A stretch of DNA of 64,000 nt, taken from positions 168,380,652 to 168,444,651 of the forward strand of contig OY757012.1 of the NCBI GenBank assembly GCA_963580285.1, given 5' to 3'. Below are positions 32,001 to 43,619 of this stretch, piece after piece. Source of the stretch: Lucinisca nassula (Eukaryota > Mollusca > Bivalvia > Lucinida > Lucinidae). The stretch's first letter is position 1, and the number at the start of each line of letters is the position of its first letter. The translations under genes were made by a program, and so were the position numbers. Under the pieces are notes generated by a model, which did no database searches, was not told the origin of the DNA, and was given only the letters and a program-made list of their open reading frames with translations.

Positions 32001-32138
32001 AATTGTAGCTCAGTTGATTGGTCCATTCAAAACTGTACATGATATCAGTACATGATATCAGTACATGATAACAATACATTTATCGAAATTTATTAGTACT
32101 GCCAACATCAAAGGAAAGTACTGGGAGCTGTGGATTAA

Positions 32139-32450
32139 TGTGAAGTTATATTAAAATCCCTTGAAAAATGTAGGTGCTAGAGCGATAAAGTTTTTCTAAA
32201 AATAGCCAAAGTGACCTTGACCTTGAGGTCATGACCTTGAAACTTGTCACAGTAATGCGGGTTGTCATTATGAAGAAGTGGTGTGAGTTTGAAGGCAATA
32301 CATGAAGTAATGGTGGAGATATTTAAAATTGTCAGTTTTTGCATGACGCAGACGACGATGACGCAGATGAAGGAGCTATGACAATACCTCGATCTTTCTT
32401 GCATTATTTTTATGCAGGTCAGAGCTATCTTTTGTATCTTGGCAGGCTAC
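32139..32450 (+). mobile_element. 3' part of the array element begun at 29781
   Basis: One further core unit (aggtgctagagcgataaag, TGACCTTGACCTTGAGG) is followed by 'gacgcagacgacgatgacgc' and 'gaaggagctatgacaatacc', the microsatellite-like 3' segment. No clean terminal hairpin is visible. Confidence 0.6.
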
Positions 32451-32454
32451 GTAT

Positions 32455-32645
32455 GCTGAATTTTGCAAACGATCAGAGGCCGTCTGCTCAGCCGGCAATG
32501 AAACCAAATAGGCTTGTGACATGGACTTGCACCATTTTGCCTGGGCAGGCTTAGATCCTCTAAGCGGTTTACCAGTACCTGTGTGCGGTCCATTTCAGCT
32601 CGGCGTGGAAACATCAAGCGGTCCATCCCGATGGGCGGGGGCAGG
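32455..32645 (-). repeat. SINE-like family R copy, partial
   Basis: 'gcaatgaaaccaaataggct' to 'cccgatgggcgggggcagg'; the tail end is missing and it abuts the array element. Confidence 0.7.
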
Positions 32646-32944
32646 TGGACTGTGCTCATGCACATGGCCATTGGCAAACAGAATTTTCATAATCAGACGC
32701 CACTCAACGAGGTGTCTGATCAGATCTACTGTGCCTACTTAAACGAACAGTCCGATTCTCAGTTCATGACGATCGATCCACCAGTACTCTCAGTACTTTG
32801 ATTCATTCTGAAACCAAATGTCTCTTGCATGTTGCACAATTCCTTATCATTGCACTGTAAACAAAATTTGAGGCTTCTAGCTTATATAGCATCATTGAAA
32901 CCCTTTAGGGAAACATCAAAGTATAGATTATTTTTCTAGTCCGT

Positions 32945-33045
32945 TGTTTGTTTGTATTTGGGTCTAATGGCCAAGTCAACACTATTTTAGTTATGTTTTT
33001 GCAGGTCAGTTCACCTATCCAAACTTTGCCTGGGCAAGCTTATTT
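32945..33045 (-). repeat. SINE family C tail, truncated
   Basis: (TTGT)n then 'ggccaagtcaacactatttt' and 'tgcctgggcaagctta'; only the 3' part of the SINE is present. Confidence 0.6.
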
Positions 33046-33299
33046 TCTTTTCTACCGTTTTATGGTCTTTTAAAGAATATTTCACTTATTGCAAATAATC
33101 AAATAATGCATTCATCAGTGGTGTGTGACACCCTTGGGGCTTGAAGAAATAGATAGGCTGCATGAATGGATGGGGGCCGTTAAGATTGGAGTATATGGGG
33201 AGAAACAAAAATGAAAGAACAAAAACAAGCAAGAAAAAACGTCCATTAAGACATAAAGTTATCAAAATTACATAGAACACCAACACGGCTGCAAGACTA

Positions 33300-34203
33300 T
33301 CGGGCAACCAGCGGCTATGCACTCAAAATCCTTATGTGAACTTCAGGCCATGGCTTATGAGGCCTAAAAGATGTCAACAAATAGGTGAGTGTTCCTGATT
33401 AATGATTTTTAGTCAACTTTGTAAACGTATTTTGAAAAATCCGACAATGCTATTCTCAACCAATTTCATTTCTGCATCAGAAAAAAGGGGTGTGGCCATG
33501 AAAAGGCAAGTGGTCATTTTTTTTTACTTATTTCTGCCGGAGGAAGGGTGTCAGATATTTCTGTTTTTACCTGTTATCTAGTGCAATTTTCAGCTACTGG
33601 GGCTATGCAAAACTTTACTATCATGTCAAATTAGACATCTTGAAATACATAGGCAAAACTTTCACAGTTTGAACCCAGGGACTTTAATATTTGTGCCGAT
33701 TATAACTTACGAGGCTGATTACCCCTTACGAAAATATTACACCTTACTGGCACAGGAAAAGCCTGCTAATGGGTGTCTGAATACAGTTCGCTTCTTCATT
33801 CAGCAACTGGAACAAATCTTGCAAAAATTCTGCAGCTAATGCATTTCTACATTGAAATAATTCAAATAACGTCTTATTTGACATGATAGCTAAGTTTTGC
33901 ATAGCCCGGTAGCTGAAAATTGCACTAGAAAACAAGTAAAAACCGAAATATATGACATCCTTCCTCCAGCAGAAATTAAATTAAAAATCCACAACTTGCT
34001 TTTTCATATCCAAACCTATCTTTTCTGATGCAGAAATAAAAGTTGTTGAGAATAACGCTGCCCGATTTTTCAAAATATGTTAACAAAGGTGACTGAAATT
34101 CATCAATAGGGAACACTCACCAATTTGTTGACATTTTTAAGCCTTGTAAATCATAGCCGGGAGTTCTCGTAAGGATTTTGAGTACATAATGGCCGGCTAC
34201 CCC
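33300..34203. mobile_element. Foldback element with ~335-bp inverted arms
   Basis: The left arm (33300-33636) and right arm (33871-34203) are diverged inverted copies. For example 'gatgtcaacaaataggtgag' at 33371 matches 'ctcaccaatttgttgacat' at 34117, and 'gctatgcaaaacttta' at 33602 matches 'taagttttgcatagc' near 33890. The 234-bp centre has no coding potential. Confidence 0.8.
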
Positions 34204-35620
34204 TTACGAGTCTACCAGCCGTGACCAAAGTTGAGGCTTCTAGTTTTAATTGTTTCTGTAAAAATGTTTATTTAGCAATAAAAATGTATTAAAGGAAATT
34301 ATGATTAAAAAAGACAACAATTACCAAGGATGTCCAACAAGATATTTCCGATCACTTGCAAGGAATAGCCACCTCCTCTACTAAATGTCAATTATTGATC
34401 TCCTAAAGTCTTCACTACTCCACAATCATTAAACACAAAGTTCATATAAAAACACAATTGAAGTAAAGTTAAATAAACGTCCAACAAATTGAATCTTGTA
34501 CACTTTTTACCTAAAACAGAAAAACATAGAAGTATACACAGCCAATATGTATTAACTCTTTCCCTGATGATGGAACAGTTGATGCTTTTACAGCACACCC
34601 ATACTGAAAACAGTGAGAACAGCATGAGCAACTTCATATTTTCTCAATGTTTTCAATCCTGTTCCAGAATTTATCAGGAAAAGAGCCAATACATGTTAAA
34701 TTGTAGATTTGCTGATTAAGGAAAAATATTAAGCTTACTGAAGACAAAAAAAAATCACAAAGGCTTTCCTGACAAGTTCTTTTGTCAGTTTGCTGGAATT
34801 GCGGTGAAGTTTGAATACTCATTAACTCCAGGTTTAAGCTCCCAGTAGGGATTGCTGACCATTCCAAAGTGGATTTCCTTTGCAATCTTTTGTATGGTAA
34901 TTGGCATTATATGTTGGTATTAAAATATTTAGTATTGTGTTTGCCTTCATGTTACTTAGTCTTCTGCTTCTATCAGTGGCACACTACTGTGGTGTGTTTT
35001 TTCGGTTATTTTCAGAGATATTTTTTATTGATTTGAGCACCCTAAATATCTAATTCACATTGTTAACAAATTAAAGAAATAAATGAATCTGTACATAAAA
35101 TACTTTCCATAGTGATCAAGAAGGCGGTTACATCCCAGAAAGAGACCCATTTACCAAATAGGTGAAGACAGACTGCTACAACTATTTAGCCATTATAAAT
35201 GTATAAATGAATAAATTCATTTTGCTAGCTTATTTGGTAAATACTCTAGCAAATAATGTCATCATGTCAGATGATCATTTTGAATTTATCATTATTAAAA
35301 CAGGTTTTCAAAGTTCTTATTTTAAAAACATACAGAAAATTCTAATCTTCACCCATGGCATATTACCTGGTACATATATAAATATCTCTTCCATGAAGAC
35401 ACTTCATGGTCTGTTATAAGAAAACATGTACTAAATTGTTGATAAAATAAGTATTGCAATTCAGATACTCTTAACTGTGCATCCAATTATAGATATTTGT
35501 TACAAATCTTAACTTTTGAAGCTTCAGTGAATTAGTTGATATAAAAAAAAATGGAAGAGATATTTTAGGGTTAATGTGGATTTCACTCGGGTACGACATT
35601 TTTTGACGTGGTTCTGATGT
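34204..35620. other. AT-rich region without recognised genes
   Basis: I examined short frames at 34392-34885 and 35207-35419. They have no motif, no repeat partner and no convincing splice context. Confidence 0.45.
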
Positions 35621-35628
35621 TCATATAG

Positions 35629-35725
35629 AAGCCTCTGTGGTTTTGTGGTTAAGCTTCGACTAGCCTGATAAACCAGGGGTGCTGGGTTTGATTCTTGGTT
35701 TCTAGACTTTCTAATGTTCATATTC
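35629..35725 (+). repeat. tRNA-derived SINE, family A, fragment
   Basis: 'gcctctgtggttttgtggtt' head with 'ttgattcttggtttctagac'; truncated on the 3' side. Confidence 0.6.
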
Positions 35726-35814
35726 AGTCAGCATTATTTCTTCTTCCATTTCAGACTGAAAAAATGGTCTTCTGTTCATCATCTTCTGTCTTAATCTGAA
35801 ACGAGACACAATTT

Positions 35815-36078
35815 GTTTGATTCCTGTCAACACTCTATAGGTCAATTTGAAGACATTGCTTCCAATTTTGTGGGACTTTTACTCAACACTGAGGTGAAAT
35901 GTTATCTCAAGCCTTGTCAATGAATCCAACATGGATGGTCCAACTTGCACCGCTTTTCATGGGCAGACTTAGATTCTCTAAGCTGTTTACCAGTACTCAT
36001 CTGTGGTTGATTTTAGCTCCGCTTGGAAGCATCATGCAACCCATCTATTTCTTAAAGGCCCAATGGGTGGGGTTGGAA
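35815..36078 (-). repeat. SINE-like family R copy
   Basis: 'attcctgtcaacactctata' to 'ttaaaggcccaatgggtggg', in reverse orientation; internal deletions near 35925. Confidence 0.75.
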
Positions 36079-36079
36079 A

Positions 36080-39000
36080 TGAGACACACTATACTGAACC
36101 AAAGATCAAGGCTGAAAATCTTGCCTAGCCCCTGGCAGCCATGTATTTAATGAAGGTTTCTTATCATAAGGACCAAGAATGTATATGGTTTAGGGGTGGG
36201 TATCAAAACGGTTTGTGAGTGACAAGGCTATTTTATGAAATAAAGGGGTGAAGAACAGCCCCTTTGAACCCCAAAAGTTGGTGTGCCAGAATGTGTCTAA
36301 TCATAAGGAACAAGAATATATATGATTGTGGGATGGTGATCTGAATGGCTCTATGATATATGGCATTTAATGAAGTGGTGGGGTACACCTGCCCCATAAA
36401 AAAGACCCCAGGGTTGGTGTGACTGAATGGGACTTACCATAAGGAACAAGAAAATATATGGTCAAGGGGTAGGGATCTAAACGGTTTCTGTGATATACAG
36501 CTTTTTATGACGAGGAGGGGTGGGGCATGACCCGGGACATGACCCCGGGGGCCCAGTGTTGGGGTCACTGAATGAGTCTCATCATAAGGAACATGAATAT
36601 ATATGTTTAAGGGGTGGAGTTCTGAACAGTCTCTCAGTGGAGGGGTGGGGCATGGCCCAAGCGCACCTGAGAGACCTATAGGTTGGTACCATTCAATGTG
36701 TCTTATCATAAGGAACAAGAATATATATCATTTAGGGGTTGGGATCTGAACGGTGTCTGAGATATTGGGCCATTTTTGAAATGGAGGGGGTGGGGCATGG
36801 CCAAAACACACCTAAGGGACCCACAAGTTGGTGCCACTGAATGCGTCTTACCACAAGGAACAAGAATATATATCGTTTAGGGGTGGGGATGTGAACAGTT
36901 TCTGAGATATTGTGCCATTTTTGAAATGGAGGGGGTGGGGCATGGCCCCAGCACACCCAAGGGATCCACAGGTTAGTGTCACTGAATGCGTCTTATCACA
37001 AGGAACAAGAATATGTATGGTTTTGGGGTGGGGATTTGAATGGTTAGCAAGATATATGGCTTTTTCTGAAATGAAGGGGGTGGGGCATGGCCCCGGCACA
37101 ACCTGGGGGACCCACAGGTTTGTGTCACTGAATGTGTCTTATTAGAAGTAACAAGAATATATATGGTTTAAGGGTGGGGATCTGAATGGTTTACAAGATA
37201 TATGGCCTTTTCTTAAATGAAGAGGATGGGGCATGGCCCCGGCACAACCTGGGGGACCCACAGGTTGGTGTCACTGAATGCGTCTTATCACAAGAAACAA
37301 GAATATATATGGTTTGGGGGTGGGAATCTGAATGGTTTGCAAGATATATGGCCTTTTCAGAAATGAAGAGGGTGGGGCATGGCCCCGGCACAACCTGGGG
37401 GACCCTCAGGTTGGCATAAAAGCATATGGCTGAAAGAAGTTTATGCAAGGAACATTTCTATAAAAAACTGTCTAAATATTTGCAAAGGCTTGGCAGTTAG
37501 TGCCATTTTTCAATTTTCCCCATTAAAAGTCAATGGAAACCCTAAGTTGCCATAGCAACCAAAATAAATATATATGGTTTAGCAGTGGGGATCTGTAAGG
37601 CCTCTTTAACAGTTGAGGGGTTGGGGCATGCCCTGTTGATCCCAGGAAAGCCCAAACTGTTGTCCCTAAATGTGTCTTATCATAAGGACCAAGTATATAT
37701 ATGGTTCAGTGCTGGGAATCTGACCGGTTTCAGAGATTTGAGGCCCTTTTATGAAATAGGAATGGCCCCTGCGGACCCCGCTACAGTAGGTGTGCTAATA
37801 ATAAGGAACAAGAACATATATGATTATGGGGTGGGGATTTGAATGGTTTCTGAAATATAAAGCCTTTTATGAAATGGAAGGGCGGGGCACATTGCCTCAG
37901 CACAAAGAGACCTCCAGGTTGGTGTGATTGAACAAGTCTTATCATAAGGAACAAGTATATGGTTTAGGGGTGGGGATCTGAACTATTTCTGATATATATG
38001 GCTTTTAATGAAGTAAAGCGGTGTGGCATGGCCTGGGCGTGCCCCGGGGACTCCCAAGCTGGTGTCACTGAATGCGTCTTATCATAAGAAAGATGAATAT
38101 ATATGGTTTAGGGTGGGGCTAAGAACATTCTCTGAGATATAAGGCCTTATGTGAAGTGGAGGGGTGGGGCAAGGCCCAGGGAGACTCCCAGGTTGGTGTC
38201 AATGAATGTGTCTTATCATAAGGAACAAGACTATATATGGTTAAGGGGTGGCCATCTGTAGGTTTCCGAGATATTGTGAAATGGAGGGGGTGGGGCATGG
38301 CCCCAGCATATCCCTGGGAACCCCCAGGTTGGTGTTACTGAATGCGTCTTATCATAATGAACAAGAATATATATGGTTTAGGGGTGGGGATCTGAACAGT
38401 TTCTGAAATATATGGCCTTTTTTGAAGTGGAGGGGTGGGGCAAGGCCCCAGCGCGTCTTTGAGGACCCCCAGGTTGGTGTCAATGAATGTGTCTTATCAC
38501 AAGAAGCAAGCATATATATGGTTTATGGGCGGGGATCTGTAAGGTTTCCGAGATATTGGGCCTTTTATCAAATGGAGGGGGTGGGGCATGGCCCCGGTGC
38601 ATCCAAGGGGACTCCCAGGTTGATGTCACTGAATGGGTCTTATCAAAAGGAACAAGAATATATATGGTTTAGGGGTGGGAATCTGAATGGTTTCCGAGAT
38701 ATTGGGCCTTTTATAAAGTTGAGGGGGTGGGGCCTGACCTGTGCGCATTCCTGACGACCCCCAGGTTGGTGTTACTGAATGCGTCTTATCAATAGGAACA
38801 AGAATATATATGGTTTAGGGGTGGGGATCTGAACAGTTTCTGAGATATATGGCCTTTTGTGAAGTAGAGGGGTGGGGCAAGGCCCCAGCGCATCTCTGAG
38901 GACCCCCAGGTTGGTGTCAATGAATGTGTCTTATCATAAAAAGCATGCATATATATGGTTTAGGGGCGGGGATCTGTAAGGTTTCCGAGATATTGGGCCT

Positions 39001-39720
39001 TTTATGAAATGGAGGGGGTGGGGCATGGCCCCGGCGCATCCAGGGGACTCCCAGGTTGATGTCACCGAATGGGTCTTATCATAAGGAACAAGAATATATA
39101 TGGTTTAGGGATGGGGATCTGAATGGTTTCCGAGATATTGGGCCTTTTATTAAGTGGAGGGGGTGGGGCATGACCTCGGCGCATCCCTGAGGACCCCAAG
39201 GTTGGTGTTACTAAATGCGTCTTATCAATAGGAACAAGAATATATATGGTTTAGGGGTCGGGATCTGAATGGTTTCTGAGATATATGGCCTTTTATGAAG
39301 TGGAGGGGGTGGGGCATGGCCCCGGCACAACCTGGGGGACCCTCAGGTTGGCATAAAAGCATATGGCTGAAAGAATTTTACTCAAGAAACATTTCTATAA
39401 AAGTTTTGTCCAAATATCTGCAATGACTTGGCAGTAAATGCCATTTTTCAATTTTCCCCATTATAAGTCTATGGAAACTCTAAGTTGCCATAGCAACCAA
39501 ACTAATGGGCCGATTTTCATAAAAAACACAAACTTTCAATCCCCCTGCCCAAGGATGCTACAGATAAAATTTGGGCTGAATCGGTCCAGTGGCTTCAGAG
39601 AAGAAGATGTTTGAAAGTGTTGACGTCAGACGACGACGACGACAACGACAACGACAACGACGCCGGACAACTGCCTATCCTATAAGCTCCCCCGGAGCCT
39701 TCGGCTCTGGTGAGCTAAAA
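36080..39720 (+). mobile_element. 3.6-kb array element with ~146-bp units and 3' hairpin
   Basis: About 22 units of 145-148 bp (anchor caagaatatatatgg at 36861, 37006, 37152, 37298 and onward) share 'ggtgtcactgaatgcgtctt' and 'ggggtggggcatggcccc'. A 3' unique region (ccatagcaacc..) leads to (GACGAC)n and (GACAAC)n, then the hairpin GCTCCCCCGGAGCcttcGGCTCTGGTGAGC and TAAAAA. Part of the 3' unique region also occurs at 37413-37570, 1937 bp upstream of its main copy at 39350, so the array contains a relic of an earlier end. Open frames in it are repeat translations. Confidence 0.88.
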
Positions 39721-40015
39721 AGGTTAACCAAAAGGTAAACCTGAAAAACGCAAGTTTGAAAAATGACAATTTCCGCCAAAATTTTAGTCTTTTGCGCCAT
39801 TTATGGATAATACATGAAAGCGGTACCTCCACTTATGCATCAGTCCTGATATTAAAACAATCTGCTGCAGAATAGATGAAAAATATCACTTTGAAAAAAG
39901 GTTAACCAAAAGGTAAACCTGGGACGACGCCCGCCCGCCCGCCCGTCCGCCCGCAGGACGCCCGCCCGCCCGGACATCGCTATTTTAAGAGACGGATTTT
40001 TTTTAAAAACCCGTC
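39717..40015 (+). mobile_element. Small array element with CCCG microsatellite
   Basis: 'aaaaggttaaccaaaaggta' occurs at about 39718 and 39897, so the unit is about 179 bp. The second copy runs into (CCCG)n/(CCGCC)n at 39928-39975 and then 'gacggattttttttaaaaac'-CCGTCC, a possible terminal hairpin. Same layout as the other array elements. Confidence 0.55.
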
Positions 40016-40078
40016 CAATAACAAGAAATTTTTAAAGAGTACTGAAAAATAAACCAAAAAACTTTATTTTGCAGCCTC

Positions 40079-40365
40079 GACACAATGTTTTTATGGACTG
40101 ATTTGTGGCCAGGTGTAGGCCTACTGTTTGTTTTCTTATAGATAAACATATTCAATATCTGTGTCTATTAGAAAACAAGCCGCAAATCAGACAAAACAAT
40201 GCCATATTGAAATCTCTTCTGAGCAGTTTGTTGACGGAGAAATCTAACTTTTGGGGTTCAGTTCTCTTGGCGGATAGCAGGACTTCGATGGCTGATTATT
40301 GTGACCAAAGAGTTTCTAAAACATTAGAAAATCAGCTTCACTTTATTGTCCAAAATATGGAGTGA
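40079..40365 (+). CDS. Candidate terminal exon of an unidentified gene
   Basis: An acceptor-like 'aactttattttgcag' ends at 40074. The frame from 40105 reads through 86 codons to TGA at 40363-40365. It includes HIQYLCLLENKPQIRQNNAI and ends LENQLHFIVQNME. Composition is protein-like and no repeat family overlaps it. A second possible acceptor (tttgttttcttatag) ends at 40140. I recognise no domain, and no upstream exon was found. It could be chance. Confidence 0.3.
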
Positions 40366-40714
40366 AACTCATATTCTTTAAAACTTTTATAATTCCTTTT
40401 CAAAACCATATTCTCTATTTCATCATATATTGTCCATGGATCATGGGACCCATCGTGTTTCCTTACAGGCAATGTTATAATCGGAACCAGTTACTGGGTC
40501 AAAAATCTGTCAGGACCTTTTTCACAAAAGGTGCGGCAGAGACAGACTCCTGATCAGCTGAAAAGAACTTATGGATTGCAGTGCTCCAGCTAGGCTTTTA
40601 GGGCAGAGGGGCGCTGGGCTGGGTAGGGCACTTTTGGATGAAAAAAATTGGGCACCATTTTTTGGTTTATGAAACGCCATCAAAATCATTATGATCAATC
40701 GACTTCTCACACGT
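40366..40714. other. Unassigned sequence
   Basis: Possible 3' flank of the candidate exon; no features recognised. Confidence 0.35.
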
Positions 40715-40904
40715 TAGTGAAGCTTTGGTACTGATGTCTCTACTGGAATTATATACATATTTATATGCATTTCACAAGTAAGTGGTGTACTGGGTCGAAG
40801 CAATAGCAATAGTGAAGCTTTGGTACTGATGTCTCTACTGGAATTATATACATATTTATATGCATTTCACAAGTAAGTGGTGTACTGGGTCGAAGCAATA
40901 GCAA
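40715..40904 (+). repeat. Perfect 95-bp tandem duplication
   Basis: 40715-40809 and 40810-40904 appear identical (both run from 'tagtgaagctttggtactga' to 'gggtcgaagcaatagcaa'). The absence of divergence implies a very recent event or an assembly artefact. Confidence 0.9.
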
Positions 40905-41089
40905 CGTTTATTATTTAAAAAAAACAACAATTGAACATTTAACTTCTAGGTATCTTTTAATATAGAATTATAATATTTAAATAAAAAATAACTTGTTTGA
41001 TTCATCTGAAAGCGTGTTATTAAAGCAATACAAAAAATAACCGATGACTGAATAAATAATCTGTTCAAGGGAGACTACTCAATAGTTAT

Positions 41090-41605
41090 CCATGTCATTT
41101 GACGCTCAACTGGTTGCCAATGATCTGCAAAGACTCTGATCAAAAATGCGAAGCTAGTGTTTGCAATATCCCCGCGGCTTTATCAGTCTGCGACAGTATT
41201 GCAAGTAAACAGTGTGTATACCGAGCTGCGTTGCACAACACCTTGCAAAGACCCAGATCAACATGCGCAACCCGGGCAACCTTTTTTCTCACCATCCCTG
41301 AGTAGCCCTGCAAAAGGCTCTTGGGGTCAGCGAAGACTGAGCAGTTTGCAATGATGCACAGGGTACTCTGAGTCTTCACTGGTCGCACGATACTCGAAGA
41401 CTTAGACCAGCATGCGCAACCACTATGTAAGTCAGAACAACATGTGCAACAACTACGCAAGTCCATTTGGATAACCCAGCTTGTAAAATAAGCGATGCGA
41501 AGACTGATGCGCGTCGATACTGTTGAGCAATGACCTGCTCATCCAATCAATACGGCTAATGAAGGCTTGCGCGCATGCGCTGTCTGATCCGAGACTTCAC
41601 TGCTC
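41090..41605. repeat. Degenerate repeat cluster related to 29430-29725
   Basis: Recurring words 'gcaaagactctgatcaaaaa', 'aaagacccagatcaacatgc' and 'gagtcttcactggtcgc' and 'catgcgcaac' (three times). Frames on both strands are products of these words. Confidence 0.5.
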
Positions 41606-41609
41606 GCTC

Positions 41610-41725
41610 GTCTTACTGTAGTTCAGATTACTCCGGTTTACACCCACCTGATTAACGATCGGATCGGCTCTATATGTGATATAATCTTGAAAGGAACGTA
41701 ACCCCAACCCCAATAAAACTTGATT
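41610..41725 (+). repeat. SINE family B, 3' part
   Basis: 'ctgtagttcagattactccg' to 'taatcttgaaaggaacgtaa' and a CCCCAA-rich tail; the tRNA-like head is missing. Confidence 0.65.
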
Positions 41726-41949
41726 CCCTTGAAATAATTTATGAATGCATAATTTTCCCGTGTGAGAATTTCCCGCCTTATATTACACACGTCATTTATT
41801 TCACGTGCGTTCCAAATACGCTCTCAAAAAATATTAAATGCGTAATGCTAATTTGTTTTTCGTACCTGATACGCAGCAGATTTGAAAAAAAAGAGTATCC
41901 TCCCAATTATTTTCGTAATTTACGCGGTCCGCAGCCTTATCTAAAGCAC

Positions 41950-42140
41950 TGAAGTCCATTTGTCATGTAAGGGGTAGCAGTCCTATTTCTTCACTTTTAT
42001 TCTATTTTTGATGGAAACTTGTGTTACTGTTAGCAAATAGTGCAGGCCCTGATCCGACCCCGCGTTCTGCAGCGTCTGATCTGGGCCTGTGCTGTTTGCC
42101 AAGGTACCATTTTAGGTGTTTCCCGCCATAAATAGGTTAA
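41950..42140 (-). repeat. MITE family B, degenerate
   Basis: The palindrome 'caggccctgatccgaccccg'/'cagcgtctgatctgggcctg' is followed by 'cgccataaataggTTAA'. The left end is eroded. Confidence 0.6.
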
Positions 42141-42441
42141 TACCTGTACATGTAGAAGGACTTTGTAGAGATTGCTTCTATGCTTATAATGAAACTTATA
42201 AGCGCACTGTTCCTTGATTATGACCTACAATTATACCACAACCTTGTTATAACACTATTTATTAATTTATGACACCGTTTATGGATATAATATGCTTTCA
42301 AGATGGATCCCAAAAATGTATAGATGGTCATTTTTCTATACAATCTATATATTTTTGTTTGGATATAACAAGGTTGTTTAACTTAACACGGTTTCTGCTT
42401 TGGACTCCATTAATAGTGTTATAAAGATATGCGGGTGTACC

Positions 42442-42654
42442 TTAACCTTTAACCTGCTGAATAGTCAATTAAGCCACACTCATTTCTGACTTTGAACCAA
42501 TCAGATTACTTGATGCAGCTTATTTCTACATATTCATAAACTGAATGTCAAACTGTGTAGATCCTGATCAGATGGCTTCTTCAGAAGCCATCTGATCTGG
42601 ATCTACACTGTTTGCAAAGATAGGGCTTGTTGCCTACAGCAGGGTAAAGGTTAA
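42442..42654 (-). mobile_element. TTAA-flanked MITE, family A
   Basis: TTAA-CCTTTAACCTGCTGA opens and CAGCAGGGTAAAGG-TTAA closes; 213 bp, the same length as the 10452 copy. Internal palindrome 'agatggcttcttcagaagcc'. Confidence 0.88.
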
Positions 42655-42727
42655 GAGAAGGTTTCAGGTGCTGGTGCCCTTTCAACCCAAAGTTTTTTCT
42701 CTGAAAAAATAAGAACAGAATGCTTGA

Positions 42728-42815
42728 TTGATTGATTGGAGGTTTAACGTCCCCACCAACACTGTACAGGTCATTTTGGAGACGTCGCTTTCAATTTTGC
42801 GGGACTTTTTACCAA
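42728..42815 (-). repeat. SINE-like family R tail fragment
   Basis: 'ggaggtttaacgtccccacc' to 'caattttgcgggactttt', only the 3' end of the repeat. Confidence 0.7.
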
Positions 42816-42828
42816 ATATTTTGAAAAT

Positions 42829-42847
42829 AATAATAATAATAATAATC
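42829..42847 (+). repeat. (AAT)n microsatellite
   Basis: Six uninterrupted AAT units. Confidence 0.9.
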
Positions 42848-43129
42848 GACCTTATTTATAGAGGATAACACATTTAGTAAACTAGTACTAATCTTCCATG
42901 TGGCCCTCTTTTCCTGGGTAGAACCAGTACTAAGCAATGTGGATAAAGTCTCTTGCTCAAGGAAACAACACTTGCCTGTTAGTTGTGATTTGCACCAGAA
43001 GATATGAAACATCAGACAATGTCAAAATCAGTGGACCAGTTAAAATAGCATCGGACCAGTAGTTGCTGAGGTAAATTGGTCAGGACTGTGGACCAACAGA
43101 TATTTGATCCTACAGGAAAACCCCTACCC

Positions 43130-43359
43130 ATAACCCATTTAGTACCAAAAACCCCAAAACGGGTACCCTGGCAAACAGTGGAGGCCCAGATAAGATGCCA
43201 CAGAATGCGGCGTCTGATCAGGAGCTCCACTGTTTGCTAAAAAGTTCAGTCATTTTCCAAATAGATTTTGATGAAAACACAACCTGACACCCCTAAATTT
43301 TTAAATGAACCCCTGCTATATATAAGGTGGAAGATTCCATTTGGTACAAAAAGGGTTAA
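43130..43359 (+). mobile_element. TTAA-type MITE, family B
   Basis: ATAA-CCCATTTAGTACC to GGTACAAAAAGGG-TTAA; it is close in sequence to the 11238 copy. Confidence 0.85.
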
Positions 43360-43619
43360 AAACCTACTTACATTTCCATTTTTTCCTTGTCTCTCAATAC
43401 ATAAATATCTTACCTTTACATTTTTGTCTCTGGTGTTATCTGCCTCTTGTCTCTGAATACCTGTCCTCTGAGACCGTCCAGCTCTTGGAGTACATGTATA
43501 AGCATTTTGTTTCTCACTATTTCTCCGTGGTGCTGAAACTGTATCCCTTCCTGAAACATTTGAGAAAGAAGGCCCTGATTTCTCACCTGAGCTTAATCCA
43601 CAATGAAGTTACTCTTGCC

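Larger units (their letters stand above)
30655..32138. mobile_element. Composite insertion: long palindrome plus TTAA-bounded segment with a 161-bp array
   Basis: It interrupts the 145-bp array (left half ends 'aagcaacatt', right half resumes 'tgtgaagttatatt'). It consists of a near-perfect hairpin (30662-30825) followed by a segment bounded by TTAA-TCCACAGCT (30828) and AGCTGTGGA-TTAA (32138). Inside are family-E pieces (31210-31350) and a 161-bp array. Confidence 0.7.

Noticed and set aside
34392..34885. Two adjacent minus frames of 81 and 83 codons
   Set aside because: AT-rich sequence without recognisable motif, conserved pattern or exon boundaries.
36434..38754. Frames such as MPGPCPTPFISEKAIYLANH on both strands
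   Set aside because: They repeat with the ~146-bp array and reflect its composition.
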